Below, piece after piece: positions 1-5,292 of a stretch of 5,813 nucleotides of DNA. The DNA comes from Deltaproteobacteria bacterium (GTDB taxonomy: Bacteria; Desulfobacterota; JAENJC01): NCBI GenBank assembly GCA_016208525.1, contig JACQYJ010000185.1:1-5813 (forward strand), in the 5' to 3' direction. Under the pieces are notes generated by a model. It was not told the origin of the DNA, made no database searches, and saw only the letters and a program-made list of their open reading frames with translations. Every line of letters starts with the position of its first letter. The first letter of the stretch is position 1. Both the position numbers and the translations under genes were made by a program.

Positions 1-318
1 CCTGGCAATGGCATCTACCCTGAAAGACCGTCGCCTGGAGCTCTGCATGAAGATGGTCTCGTAACCTTTCTCCCTGAGGATATTGCCGATCTTAGGGAAG
101 TTGCTGGCCTCAAGGCCAAGACCGAGATTAGGAAGACCGATAAGAAGCGGCACCCCTGTGAGAGATGCCTGTATCCCTTCGATACTGCGCTGTCCTACGG
201 CATAAAAATTCGTGAACTGGAGTCCGTTGTTCGCCAGGCGGTCAAAGTTAGGCGTAACCCCAAAATTGTTATTGCCAAAGCTGTCTATGTAAAACGGGCT
301 CCAGCTCTCCATAAGCAT
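1..318 (-). CDS. Catalytic (sulfatase-fold) domain of an LtaS/OpgB-type envelope phosphotransferase, out of frame with its membrane domain and cut by the window edge
   Basis: This is the extracytoplasmic half of the enzyme begun at 1154; it runs off the left edge. The coherent frame starts just after the heptamer repeat (position 339) with RNYNVVLMLMESWSPFYIDS, the usual opening strand of alkaline-phosphatase/sulfatase-fold phosphotransferases. The Glu in MES is the expected metal ligand. It continues with GVTPNFDRLANNGLQFTNFY and then GQRSIEGIQASLTGVP, where the nucleophile is expected; I see Ser in the RSIEG context, while LtaS and EptA use Thr. FPKIGNILREKGYETIFMQS is also typical of the family. 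The ATG at 318-316 overlaps the TGA that ends the upstream frame (TGATG), so I use it as a nominal start. The original protein almost certainly read through from the membrane domain. LtaS transfers phosphoglycerol and OpgB decorates periplasmic glucans; the acceptor here cannot be read from sequence. The family call is strong, the substrate unknown. Confidence 0.75.
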   Translation of the reverse strand, partial: MLMESWSPFYIDSFGNNNFGVTPNFDRLANNGLQFTNFYAVGQRSIEGIQASLTGVPLLIGLPNLGLGLEASNFPKIGNILREKGYETIFMQSSRRRSFRVDAIAR

Positions 319-1154
319 CAGCACAACATTGTAATTCCTGAGGGATGAGGGATGAGGGATGAGGGATGAGGGATAAGGGATGACTTTTCATCCTTCATCC
401 TTCCGCCCTCAACCTTTTCCTTAAGCGACGTCTTAGCTATTCTCTGCGCCTCTTCAAAAGAGGTGTAAAAGTGATGGTTGACAGTATTCTTTGCAGCCCT
501 GGCATGGTGGTAGAGTGTAAACGCCCCGTTAAGCACCAGGTTGCTCTGGGCTGTACTGCCGGATTCAAAGGCATCTATGATATTAATGGGCTTGTCTGAA
601 AATGTCCCCCTTATCCCTAAGACCATGAACCCTGCAAAGACGAGAAATTTTACAGGCATTAGGCGGCTTTCCCTGAGATCCCTTTCCAGAATAAATCTCC
701 ACAACAAAAAGAGAGATGCCGCAAATAGCAGGAAAAGCGCCAGATGAGCCTTATAGCTGCCTAAAGCCATCTCGAAAAGAAAACCGGCATCGTTCCCTAT
801 CACAAGCAATTCACTCGTCATGTGACGCTTTACATCGCCAAAATAGATTACATCCCCTGCAAGAAGAAGGGTCAGAAGGATGAGGATGACATACATCCCC
901 CATCCCCATATCCTCTGCCAGATACGGGCATTAGCAAAACGAAGTGGGAGGTTAAAGAAAAACAGCATGACTAAAAATGCGGTCAGCAGGATTGACAAAT
1001 CAAAGCGGATACCGTCAATAATTGAAAAGGCCAGCTCCGCGCCGGAGATGGTTGAAAATGTATCTCTATATGTAAGATAGAGCGCCGCCCGCGCCAGCGA
1101 AAATACCGACAGCCCGACACCTGTAAATAAAAGGCTCTTTAGCCATCTGGTCAT
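318..1154 (-). CDS. Membrane domain of the LtaS/OpgB-type phosphotransferase, ending in a frame-disrupting heptamer repeat
   Basis: The 278-residue product starts at ATG 1154, whose ATGA overlaps the stop of the upstream lipid kinase by 4 nt. I see five hydrophobic segments at about residues 5-27, 50-72, 84-106, 135-155 and 166-182. A soluble linker follows (FESGSTAQSNLVLNG, then an amphipathic stretch to about residue 248). This five-helix anchor plus linker is the standard N-terminal layout of LtaS-like enzymes, which carry their catalytic domain outside the cytoplasmic membrane. Instead of entering the catalytic domain, the frame passes through a heptamer repeat (SSLIPHPSSLIPHPS, residues 258-272) and stops at TGA 320-318. 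The catalytic domain follows immediately in another frame. One extra 7-bp unit, or two fewer, would join the frames. As it stands the product would be an anchor with no active site. It may be phase-off, a pseudogene, or a repeat-length error in the assembly. Confidence 0.8.
   Translation of the reverse strand: MTRWLKSLLFTGVGLSVFSLARAALYLTYRDTFSTISGAELAFSIIDGIRFDLSILLTAFLVMLFFFNLPLRFANARIWQRIWGWGMYVILILLTLLLAGDVIYFGDVKRHMTSELLVIGNDAGFLFEMALGSYKAHLALFLLFAASLFLLWRFILERDLRESRLMPVKFLVFAGFMVLGIRGTFSDKPINIIDAFESGSTAQSNLVLNGAFTLYHHARAAKNTVNHHFYTSFEEAQRIAKTSLKEKVEGGRMKDEKSSLIPHPSSLIPHPSGITMLC
340..402 (-). repeat. Heptamer tandem repeat with inverted arm inside the phosphotransferase gene
   Basis: On the plus strand GAGGGAT occurs five times perfectly (340-374), followed by one variant unit AAGGGAT (375-381), giving six units. 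Next to it lie two units of TCATCCT (388-401). The junction forms a hairpin: GGATGA (378-383), loop CTTT, TCATCC (388-393). The units are open in all three frames when read on the minus strand (I, P, H, S and L codons). In the catalytic-domain frame a TGA lies just upstream of the tandem units, so the frame change must occur within the repeat. The layout resembles the short heptamer repeats (STRR type) known from cyanobacteria and other bacteria. No family assignment is possible without a search. Confidence 0.9.
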
Positions 1155-2038
1155 GGTTTTGGCTCTCCTGTCTCAGGGAGGATGAGCATGAGGGCATCCG
1201 CTACGATTGTGAATACCGCCGGCAACGACCCCGCTATGTCTCCATCCGCCTGAATATAACTCTTTCCTGAAGATGTCACCTTCAGTCCCCTGGCAGTCCG
1301 ATATTGAACATCGGGATAAGATAGATGTCTCTTACGCAACACTCCCCAGGTGTATCTAAGTATGTCTATAGGCCTTTTGCCCCCGAATATGCATATATCC
1401 AGGTCCCCACGCTCAAGGTCTGCAAAGGGAGTAATGGACATCCTCCCTCCGTAATACTTCCCGTTTCCCACCACAGCCCCGTATCCCTCAAGCCTTTCAC
1501 CGTTATCAAGCTCTATCTGTAAATGCTGACCTGAGTAGCTGAATATGTTGCATATTCCTGAGATTATATAGGACAGGCGTCCTGACAGACGCTTGAGTCT
1601 CAAATCAAGGCCATAGACCACTTGTGCATCAAAACCTATACCGGCCATGAGCAGGAAGTAATGATCGTTAACCTTGCCAAGGGAGATTCTTTTGGGCGTT
1701 CCGTTTAGTAAAGCGTCGCAGGCCTTCATGGGGTCCATCGGTATCCCGGTTTCGAGAGCAAAGACGTTGACCGTCCCCAAAGGGACAACAGCGAGGGGGG
1801 TTGAAGAGCCTGCAAGACCGTTTACAACCTCGTTGATAGTCCCGTCTCCACCTGCCGCAATTATTAAATTTACCCGGCCTTCTCTTGCTTCCCTTGCAGC
1901 CTTTAGGGCATCCCCCCTCTTGCCGGTAAGAAAGGTGTCAACGGTGTTCCCCCTTTCCGTAAGATAAGCACAAACCCTCTCTATAACTCTCTTTCCGCCT
2001 CTCCCTGCCGCAGGATTGGCAATCAGCTTGATAAGCAT
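1151..2038 (-). CDS. Diacylglycerol/lipid kinase, YegS/DgkB/BmrU family
   Basis: This 295-residue cytosolic protein has the full diacylglycerol kinase catalytic fold, and its length is normal for the family (about 290-320). Visible motifs in order are ANPAAGRGG near the N-terminus, the nucleotide-binding GGDGTINEVVNGL (residues 63-75), PLGTVNVFA (86-94, usually GTxNDFA), AGIGFDA (132-138), VVGNGKYYGG (189-198) with PFADLERGDLD (204-214), and QADGD (263-267). The final acidic residue is Asp267; many relatives have DGE, with Glu as the proposed catalytic base, but some YegS-type proteins carry Asp. The expected reaction is ATP-dependent phosphorylation of diacylglycerol or a related lipid to phosphatidate. 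The ATG lies 2 nt after the stop of the upstream glycosyltransferase, and the gene's TGA overlaps the ATG of the downstream LtaS/OpgB-like gene. That position suggests recycling of diacylglycerol released when phospholipid head groups are transferred. The exact lipid substrate is inferred. Confidence 0.93.
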   Translation of the reverse strand: MLIKLIANPAAGRGGKRVIERVCAYLTERGNTVDTFLTGKRGDALKAAREAREGRVNLIIAAGGDGTINEVVNGLAGSSTPLAVVPLGTVNVFALETGIPMDPMKACDALLNGTPKRISLGKVNDHYFLLMAGIGFDAQVVYGLDLRLKRLSGRLSYIISGICNIFSYSGQHLQIELDNGERLEGYGAVVGNGKYYGGRMSITPFADLERGDLDICIFGGKRPIDILRYTWGVLRKRHLSYPDVQYRTARGLKVTSSGKSYIQADGDIAGSLPAVFTIVADALMLILPETGEPKP

Positions 2039-2040
2039 AT

Positions 2041-3135
2041 TTAAGGCTTTGCCATCCCCTTAACTCTTTCAAAAACCTCATCAGCATTGATTTTCTTCAT
2101 ACATTCAAAATGTCCCTTTGGGCAACTATCACTGCCATGGAGGGAACAGGGACGGCATCTAAGCTCCTTTTCTACAACTGCGCTTTTTCCAAGAGGGGAA
2201 AAACCGAATCCCTGCACCGTTGGGCCGAAGATAGCCACAACTGAGGTTCCTACAGCCGTTACAATATGCATGGGACCGGAATCGTTTGTGACAAAGACAC
2301 TACACCTGTTTATCAGGGCAGCGGCCTCCCTTAGTCCAATCTTTCCACCAACAGAAAAGGCATCTATACCTATCCCATCGGATACCCTCTCACTAAGTTC
2401 AACCTCGTCAGGTCCGCCAAAGATCAGGACCTTTGCACCCAGTTCTGTTACAGCCCTCTTGCCTAACTCAATAAAACCTTCTTCCAGCCACCTCTTTGTC
2501 CGCCATCCGGCGCCAGGGTTAAAGCCGATGAGGGGTGAGCCCTCCGGGATGCCGAGCTCGGATAAGAATGAACCTGCTGACCTTTCTTCCTCCTCAGATA
2601 GATAGATGGTTGGAGATTTTAAAAATCTCCCCTCACCCCTCTTTTCAAAAGAGGGGGATAAAGTCTCCCCCTTTGGGAAAGGGGGATTAAGGGGGATTTT
2701 GAATGAATCCCCTGCCCCAAGTGGGGCCAACGCAGATAAATAGGCGTCAACAGTATGTTTCGTATGTGCTTTGAAACCCAGAAGAAGCAGCCTCCTCTTG
2801 ACAGCCTGCTTATCATAACGAAGGGTTTTTGAACCGGGAATCAAGGCAGAAATGACCCTGCTCCTCAGATTGCCGTGAAGGTCTATGACATATCTGTACC
2901 CTTCTTTTCTGAGTTCCCCTGCTACTTCAAGCAATCCCTTCAGCCCCTTGTGTCCACTGCCGTCAAACGGTATTACCCTCCTTAGCTTCGGGTTCCCAAT
3001 AAGAAGTTCATGATACTCTTTTTTTACGAGGAAATCCAGATCAGCGTCTGGATGACTCAGTTTTAGAGCAGCAATGACAGGTGTAGTCAATACCACATCA
3101 CCGATGGAACCAAGGCGTATTATAAGGATCTTCAA
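2041..3135 (-). CDS. Glycosyltransferase family 9, ADP-heptose:LPS heptosyltransferase-like, with an in-frame repeat insertion
   Basis: The GT9 enzyme has 364 residues. It should transfer a heptose from ADP-heptose to the LPS inner core on the cytoplasmic face. The N-terminal acceptor domain opens MKILIIRLGSIGDVVLTTPV, with the conserved Asp13 expected to be catalytic. The donor domain shows NPGAGWRTKRW (206-216) and the signature TNDSGPMH (283-290). The tail has four cysteines (327, 330, 338, 345; CxxC-x7-C-x6-C) as in WaaF-type proteins. The start is TTG at 3135-3133, overlapping the upstream stop as TTGA; no ATG gives the conserved N-terminus, and a GGTGGG stretch just upstream could serve as ribosome binding site. 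Residues of about 146-172 (NPPFPKGETLSPSFEKRGEG and flanks) come from a palindromic repeat inserted between the two Rossmann domains; without it the length would be about 337. TKRW and NDSGPMH favour a WaaF-type enzyme, but heptosyltransferase I, III or another GT9 sugar transferase is possible. Confidence 0.92.
   Translation of the reverse strand: MKILIIRLGSIGDVVLTTPVIAALKLSHPDADLDFLVKKEYHELLIGNPKLRRVIPFDGSGHKGLKGLLEVAGELRKEGYRYVIDLHGNLRSRVISALIPGSKTLRYDKQAVKRRLLLLGFKAHTKHTVDAYLSALAPLGAGDSFKIPLNPPFPKGETLSPSFEKRGEGRFLKSPTIYLSEEEERSAGSFLSELGIPEGSPLIGFNPGAGWRTKRWLEEGFIELGKRAVTELGAKVLIFGGPDEVELSERVSDGIGIDAFSVGGKIGLREAAALINRCSVFVTNDSGPMHIVTAVGTSVVAIFGPTVQGFGFSPLGKSAVVEKELRCRPCSLHGSDSCPKGHFECMKKINADEVFERVKGMAKP
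2612..2700 (-). repeat. Composite palindromic repeat element lying in frame inside the GT9 gene
   Basis: The element holds three nested hairpins. GGAGATTTT at 2612-2620 pairs with AAAATCTCC at 2622-2630. CCCCTCTTTT at 2636-2645 pairs with AAAAGAGGGG at 2647-2656. TCCCCCTTT at 2666-2674 pairs with AAAGGGGGA at 2678-2686. The outer arms, AAAATCTCCCCT (2622-2633) and AGGGGGATTTT (2690-2700), also match as an inverted repeat with one bulged base. The minus-strand reading used by the gene gives NPPFPKGETLSPSFEKRGEG. Another minus-strand frame gives KSPLIPLSQRG and LLKRGVRGDF, peptides I recognise from repeat-derived open frames in other bacterial genomes. All pairings were read by eye. Confidence 0.88.
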
Positions 3136-4163
3136 TATTTACCCACCATCTCATTCACACAGTGAACAACCGATTCAGTCGTTATCCTCTCCATACAGTC
3201 ATAATAGACGCACCTCTCTCTAATGCACCTCTCGCACTGCGGCACGTCCGGCATAAGGACGCGTTGCCTGTTCCCTATCGGTCCCCACCTGACAGGAGTA
3301 CATGCCCTGACAGGGGAAAAGATAGAAACAGTTGGGATCTTCTGGGCTGCTGCCATGTGCATAGGCCCTGTGCTTGAACTGACGAAGACGCTCATCTTAT
3401 TCAGTACCGCAGCAAAATTCAATATGTTATCGGAGAGGTAGACCGACGGCTTACTCCGCATAGTATCCTTGACTGTTGACAGCAGCTCTTTCTCTTTTAC
3501 GCTACCTGTCAGCAAAACAGTGTAACCGTAATCAGATACAAGCCTGTCAGCCAGTTCTGCGTATCTCTCCGGCCTCCAGTTCCCAGCCGATCCTCCGCTC
3601 CCGGGATGGATACCTATCAGTCTGTGTCCTTCCGATGCCTTTGAAAGTCCCTCAGCGACTATATACCGGTTCGCTGCCTCATCTGATTCACTGTCGGTCC
3701 ACAGCCCGACCGTCCTGACTGTCTGCTCCACTCCCAGGGTTTTTAAGAGATCCAGGTTGTAATCTGCTTCATGCTTGAGGGACTGGGAGCGCCTCTGCAA
3801 GACCCTCCTGTTATAAAATATCTGGGCTATCTTGGTTGCAGGGGCTATCCTTTCAGGGACCCCTGCCATGTAAACCAGTAACCCAAGCCTGAAATTGGAA
3901 AAGAGGGTTATGACAACGTCAAACCGTTTTTCCCTGAGGATTTTAGCCAGTTTTACAAGACCCTTAAACTCCTTATGCCGACCTTCACCCTCATAAACAA
4001 TTACCTCGTCAACAAAGGGGTTGTTCTTCAACAGCTCCTTTGTATATGGGCTTACCATAGCGGCAAGATGAGAGTCCGGATAGGCCTTCTTTATTGATTC
4101 AAAGACAGGGGTTGAGGCAATCAGGTCGCCTATGCGGTCAGTTCTTATAACCAGTATCTTCAT
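3132..4163 (-). CDS. Glycosyltransferase family 9 (heptosyltransferase-like) with variant SSSTGPMH donor motif
   Basis: This intact 343-residue GT9 protein has the normal family length. It opens MKILVIRTDRIGDLIASTPV with the conserved Asp13. The C-terminal donor domain has HPGSGG (186-191) and VSSSTGPMHMAAA (261-273), where its neighbours have or should have VTNDSGPMH. The TKRW motif of WaaF-type enzymes is replaced by NWRPERY. Four cysteines close the protein (310, 313, 318, 323; CxxC-x4-C-x4-C). The start is ATG 4163-4161, preceded by GGAG at a short 3-nt spacing. The stop overlaps the TTG of the next GT9 gene by 4 nt, so coupling is likely. It should add a sugar to the LPS core from a nucleotide donor. 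The changed donor motif suggests it is not a simple duplicate of its neighbours, and a non-heptose or third-heptose role is possible. The family is certain; donor and acceptor are not. Confidence 0.93.
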   Translation of the reverse strand: MKILVIRTDRIGDLIASTPVFESIKKAYPDSHLAAMVSPYTKELLKNNPFVDEVIVYEGEGRHKEFKGLVKLAKILREKRFDVVITLFSNFRLGLLVYMAGVPERIAPATKIAQIFYNRRVLQRRSQSLKHEADYNLDLLKTLGVEQTVRTVGLWTDSESDEAANRYIVAEGLSKASEGHRLIGIHPGSGGSAGNWRPERYAELADRLVSDYGYTVLLTGSVKEKELLSTVKDTMRSKPSVYLSDNILNFAAVLNKMSVFVSSSTGPMHMAAAQKIPTVSIFSPVRACTPVRWGPIGNRQRVLMPDVPQCERCIRERCVYYDCMERITTESVVHCVNEMVGKY

Positions 4164-4190
4164 TGGCTCCGAAAATAGCTCTTCATAACG

Positions 4191-4267
4191 CCCCCTAACC
4201 CCCTCTTACCTCAAGAGGGGGAACTCTTCTCCTCCCCTTAATTTAAGGGGAGGTTGGGAGGGGTTAG
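4191..4267 (-). repeat. Intergenic palindromic repeat overlapping the waaF-like stop codon
   Basis: Two perfect hairpins lie side by side. CCCCCTCTT at 4199-4207 and AAGAGGGGG at 4213-4221 enclose the loop ACCTC. CCTCCCCTTAA at 4231-4241 faces TTAAGGGGAGG at 4243-4253. Outer arms CTAACCCC (4195-4202) and GGGGTTAG (4260-4267) are inverted copies of each other. The element fills most of the 100-nt gap between the broken heptosyltransferase and the next GT9 gene. The waaF-like stop TAA (4266-4264) lies inside the outer arm, so the element may have set the present C-terminus. Neither hairpin is followed by a T-run in the direction of transcription, so it is not a standard intrinsic terminator, although it could pause transcription or protect an mRNA end. 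Confidence 0.85.
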
Positions 4268-4419
4268 TTCTTGTTTTGCATCAGTTTCTCAACACCCTTC
4301 ATCACATCATCCACCGTTATATCCCTCATGCACCTGAAGTGCCCCTCTGGGCATTTATCCGGGCCATGATGGTGGCAAGGACGGCAAGGAAGCTCTTTTT
4401 CAACGATTAGAACAGCAAA
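4264..4419 (-). pseudogene. C-terminal remnant of the waaF-like heptosyltransferase, separated by a frame change
   Basis: From 4419 the minus strand reads FAVLIVEKELPCRPCHHHG and continues through CPEGHFRCM to the stop TAA at 4266-4264 (51 codons). It aligns closely with the tail of the GT9 protein encoded at 2041-3135 (AVVEKELRCRPC, then GHFECM), with identical cysteine spacing (CxxC-x7-C-x6-C). It is therefore the authentic C-terminus of the gene that begins at 5195. It has no start codon of its own that would give a sensible protein and is probably not made separately in the present sequence. Confidence 0.85.
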
Positions 4420-5195
4420 CTGCAACGGTCAATGACTGCTACCAGGTCACGGAGGGTTGTCTTCCCTATCAGGTCAATCGGCCTCTGGCCGGTAAGTGAT
4501 ATTATCTTATCCCCTGCATCTCTTTCAGATGGGGAGCCTAAGAGGAGCACCCTGGCATCGTACCTCTCAATCAGCGTATCTATAAGGGCCGCATAACCTT
4601 CGGGAGTCCACCTCTTTGTCGCCCACACTGAACCGGGGGCAATCCCTATCACCGTATCGTTCGGAGATATACCGGCCTCGTCAAATATCTTTTTTGCTCC
4701 GTTCCAGACATCTGCTGAAATATCGAGATAGGGGAACTTATCCGAATCATTGATCTCTGCCCCCATTGATGAAAGGAGTGAAAGAATCCTTTCAACTTCA
4801 TGGATGGACGGGTTTCTATATACCCTCCAATTGTATATGAACGGCAGAGATGCGTCTTCAAATCCAACCCGTGCCGAAGCCCCTGTTCCATATACCATCA
4901 GCGCCGTTCTGAAAGAACGATGGGGAGAAAAAACAAGATCAAAAGACTCTCTCCTAAGCCTCCAGACAAGGCGCATAAAGCTCAAACTGCTGCGCTCCTT
5001 CCCATGCTTGTCATAGGGGATAAGGGTATTTATCTCCTTTGCATCCTTTAACAGCTCGCATCCTTGCGGAGTTGTAACTACCGACAATCTGCTTTTGGGA
5101 AATACCTTTTTCAGACATCTGAACAACGGAGTGGTCAGAACAATATCGCCTGGGAAGGCTGTCTGGACGACCAGGATATTTTTAAATTTTGTCAT
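4407..5195 (-). pseudogene. waaF: waaF-like ADP-heptose:LPS heptosyltransferase II, internally deleted and frameshifted
   Basis: The main fragment (262 codons) starts at ATG 5195 and carries KNILVVQTAFPGDIVLTTPL, with Asp17 at the catalytic position. IAPGSVWATKRWTPEGY (185-201) is a strong WaaF-type donor-domain motif. The frame stops at TAA 4409-4407 directly after AVIDRCSLLF. The intact neighbour at 2041-3135 has about 39 more residues between RCS and AVVEKEL, including TNDSGPMH, the family signature that contacts the sugar nucleotide. Here those codons are missing and the remaining C-terminus follows in another frame. The loss is thus about 40 codons and not a multiple of three. The product should be inactive unless the deletion is an assembly artefact. 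No clear Shine-Dalgarno sequence lies close to the start. The repeat at 5222-5292 lies upstream and another overlaps the final stop. Confidence 0.85.
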
Positions 5196-5221
5196 TATTT
5201 TTAAACAAAAACCTTAATTTT

Positions 5222-5292
5222 ACCGCGGAGGCGCAGAGGCACGGAGAAAAAAGTTTTTTAATCATTTCTCTGCGTCTCAGCGTCTCTGCGGT
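5222..5292 (-). repeat. Large imperfect inverted repeat of CGCAGAG type, overlapping the end of the family 2 glycosyltransferase
   Basis: The left arm at 5222-5249 and the right arm at 5265-5292 are each 28 nt and match as inverted copies at 22 of 28 positions, with a 15-nt spacer. The arms are built from GCAGAG/GCGTCTC-like words, a dispersed repeat type I recognise from many bacterial genomes. Read on the minus strand, the right arm encodes NRRDAETQRN, and the stop TAA (5260-5258) lies in the spacer. The element therefore forms the C-terminus of the upstream gene and fills most of the gap to the waaF-like start. Confidence 0.88.

Noticed and set aside
340..402. CRISPR-like array
   Set aside because: The units are contiguous 7-mers with no spacers, so this is a simple tandem repeat.
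2087..2605. Plus-strand open frame of 172 codons
   Set aside because: It lies wholly antisense to the well-supported GT9 gene, its translation is Ser/Pro-rich with no recognisable motif, and it looks like the complement of real codons.
2619..2816. Short minus-strand frame ending KRGVRGDF
   Set aside because: It is an alternate frame of the GT9 gene and its palindromic repeat. The peptide is a by-product of the repeat and not a separate gene.
3476..3718. Plus-strand frames of 65-97 codons opposite the GT9 and lipid kinase genes (for example 3476-3718 and 1674-1967)
   Set aside because: They are short, lack motifs and lie fully antisense to genes with strong family signatures.
4164..4263. Promoter for the downstream GT9 genes in the 100-nt gap
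   Set aside because: Most of the gap is palindromic repeat and I see no convincing -10/-35 pair in what remains.
4191..4267. Intrinsic terminator between the two glycosyltransferase genes
   Set aside because: The hairpins are strong, but no T-run follows them in the direction of transcription and the operon continues. A repeat element explains the structure better.
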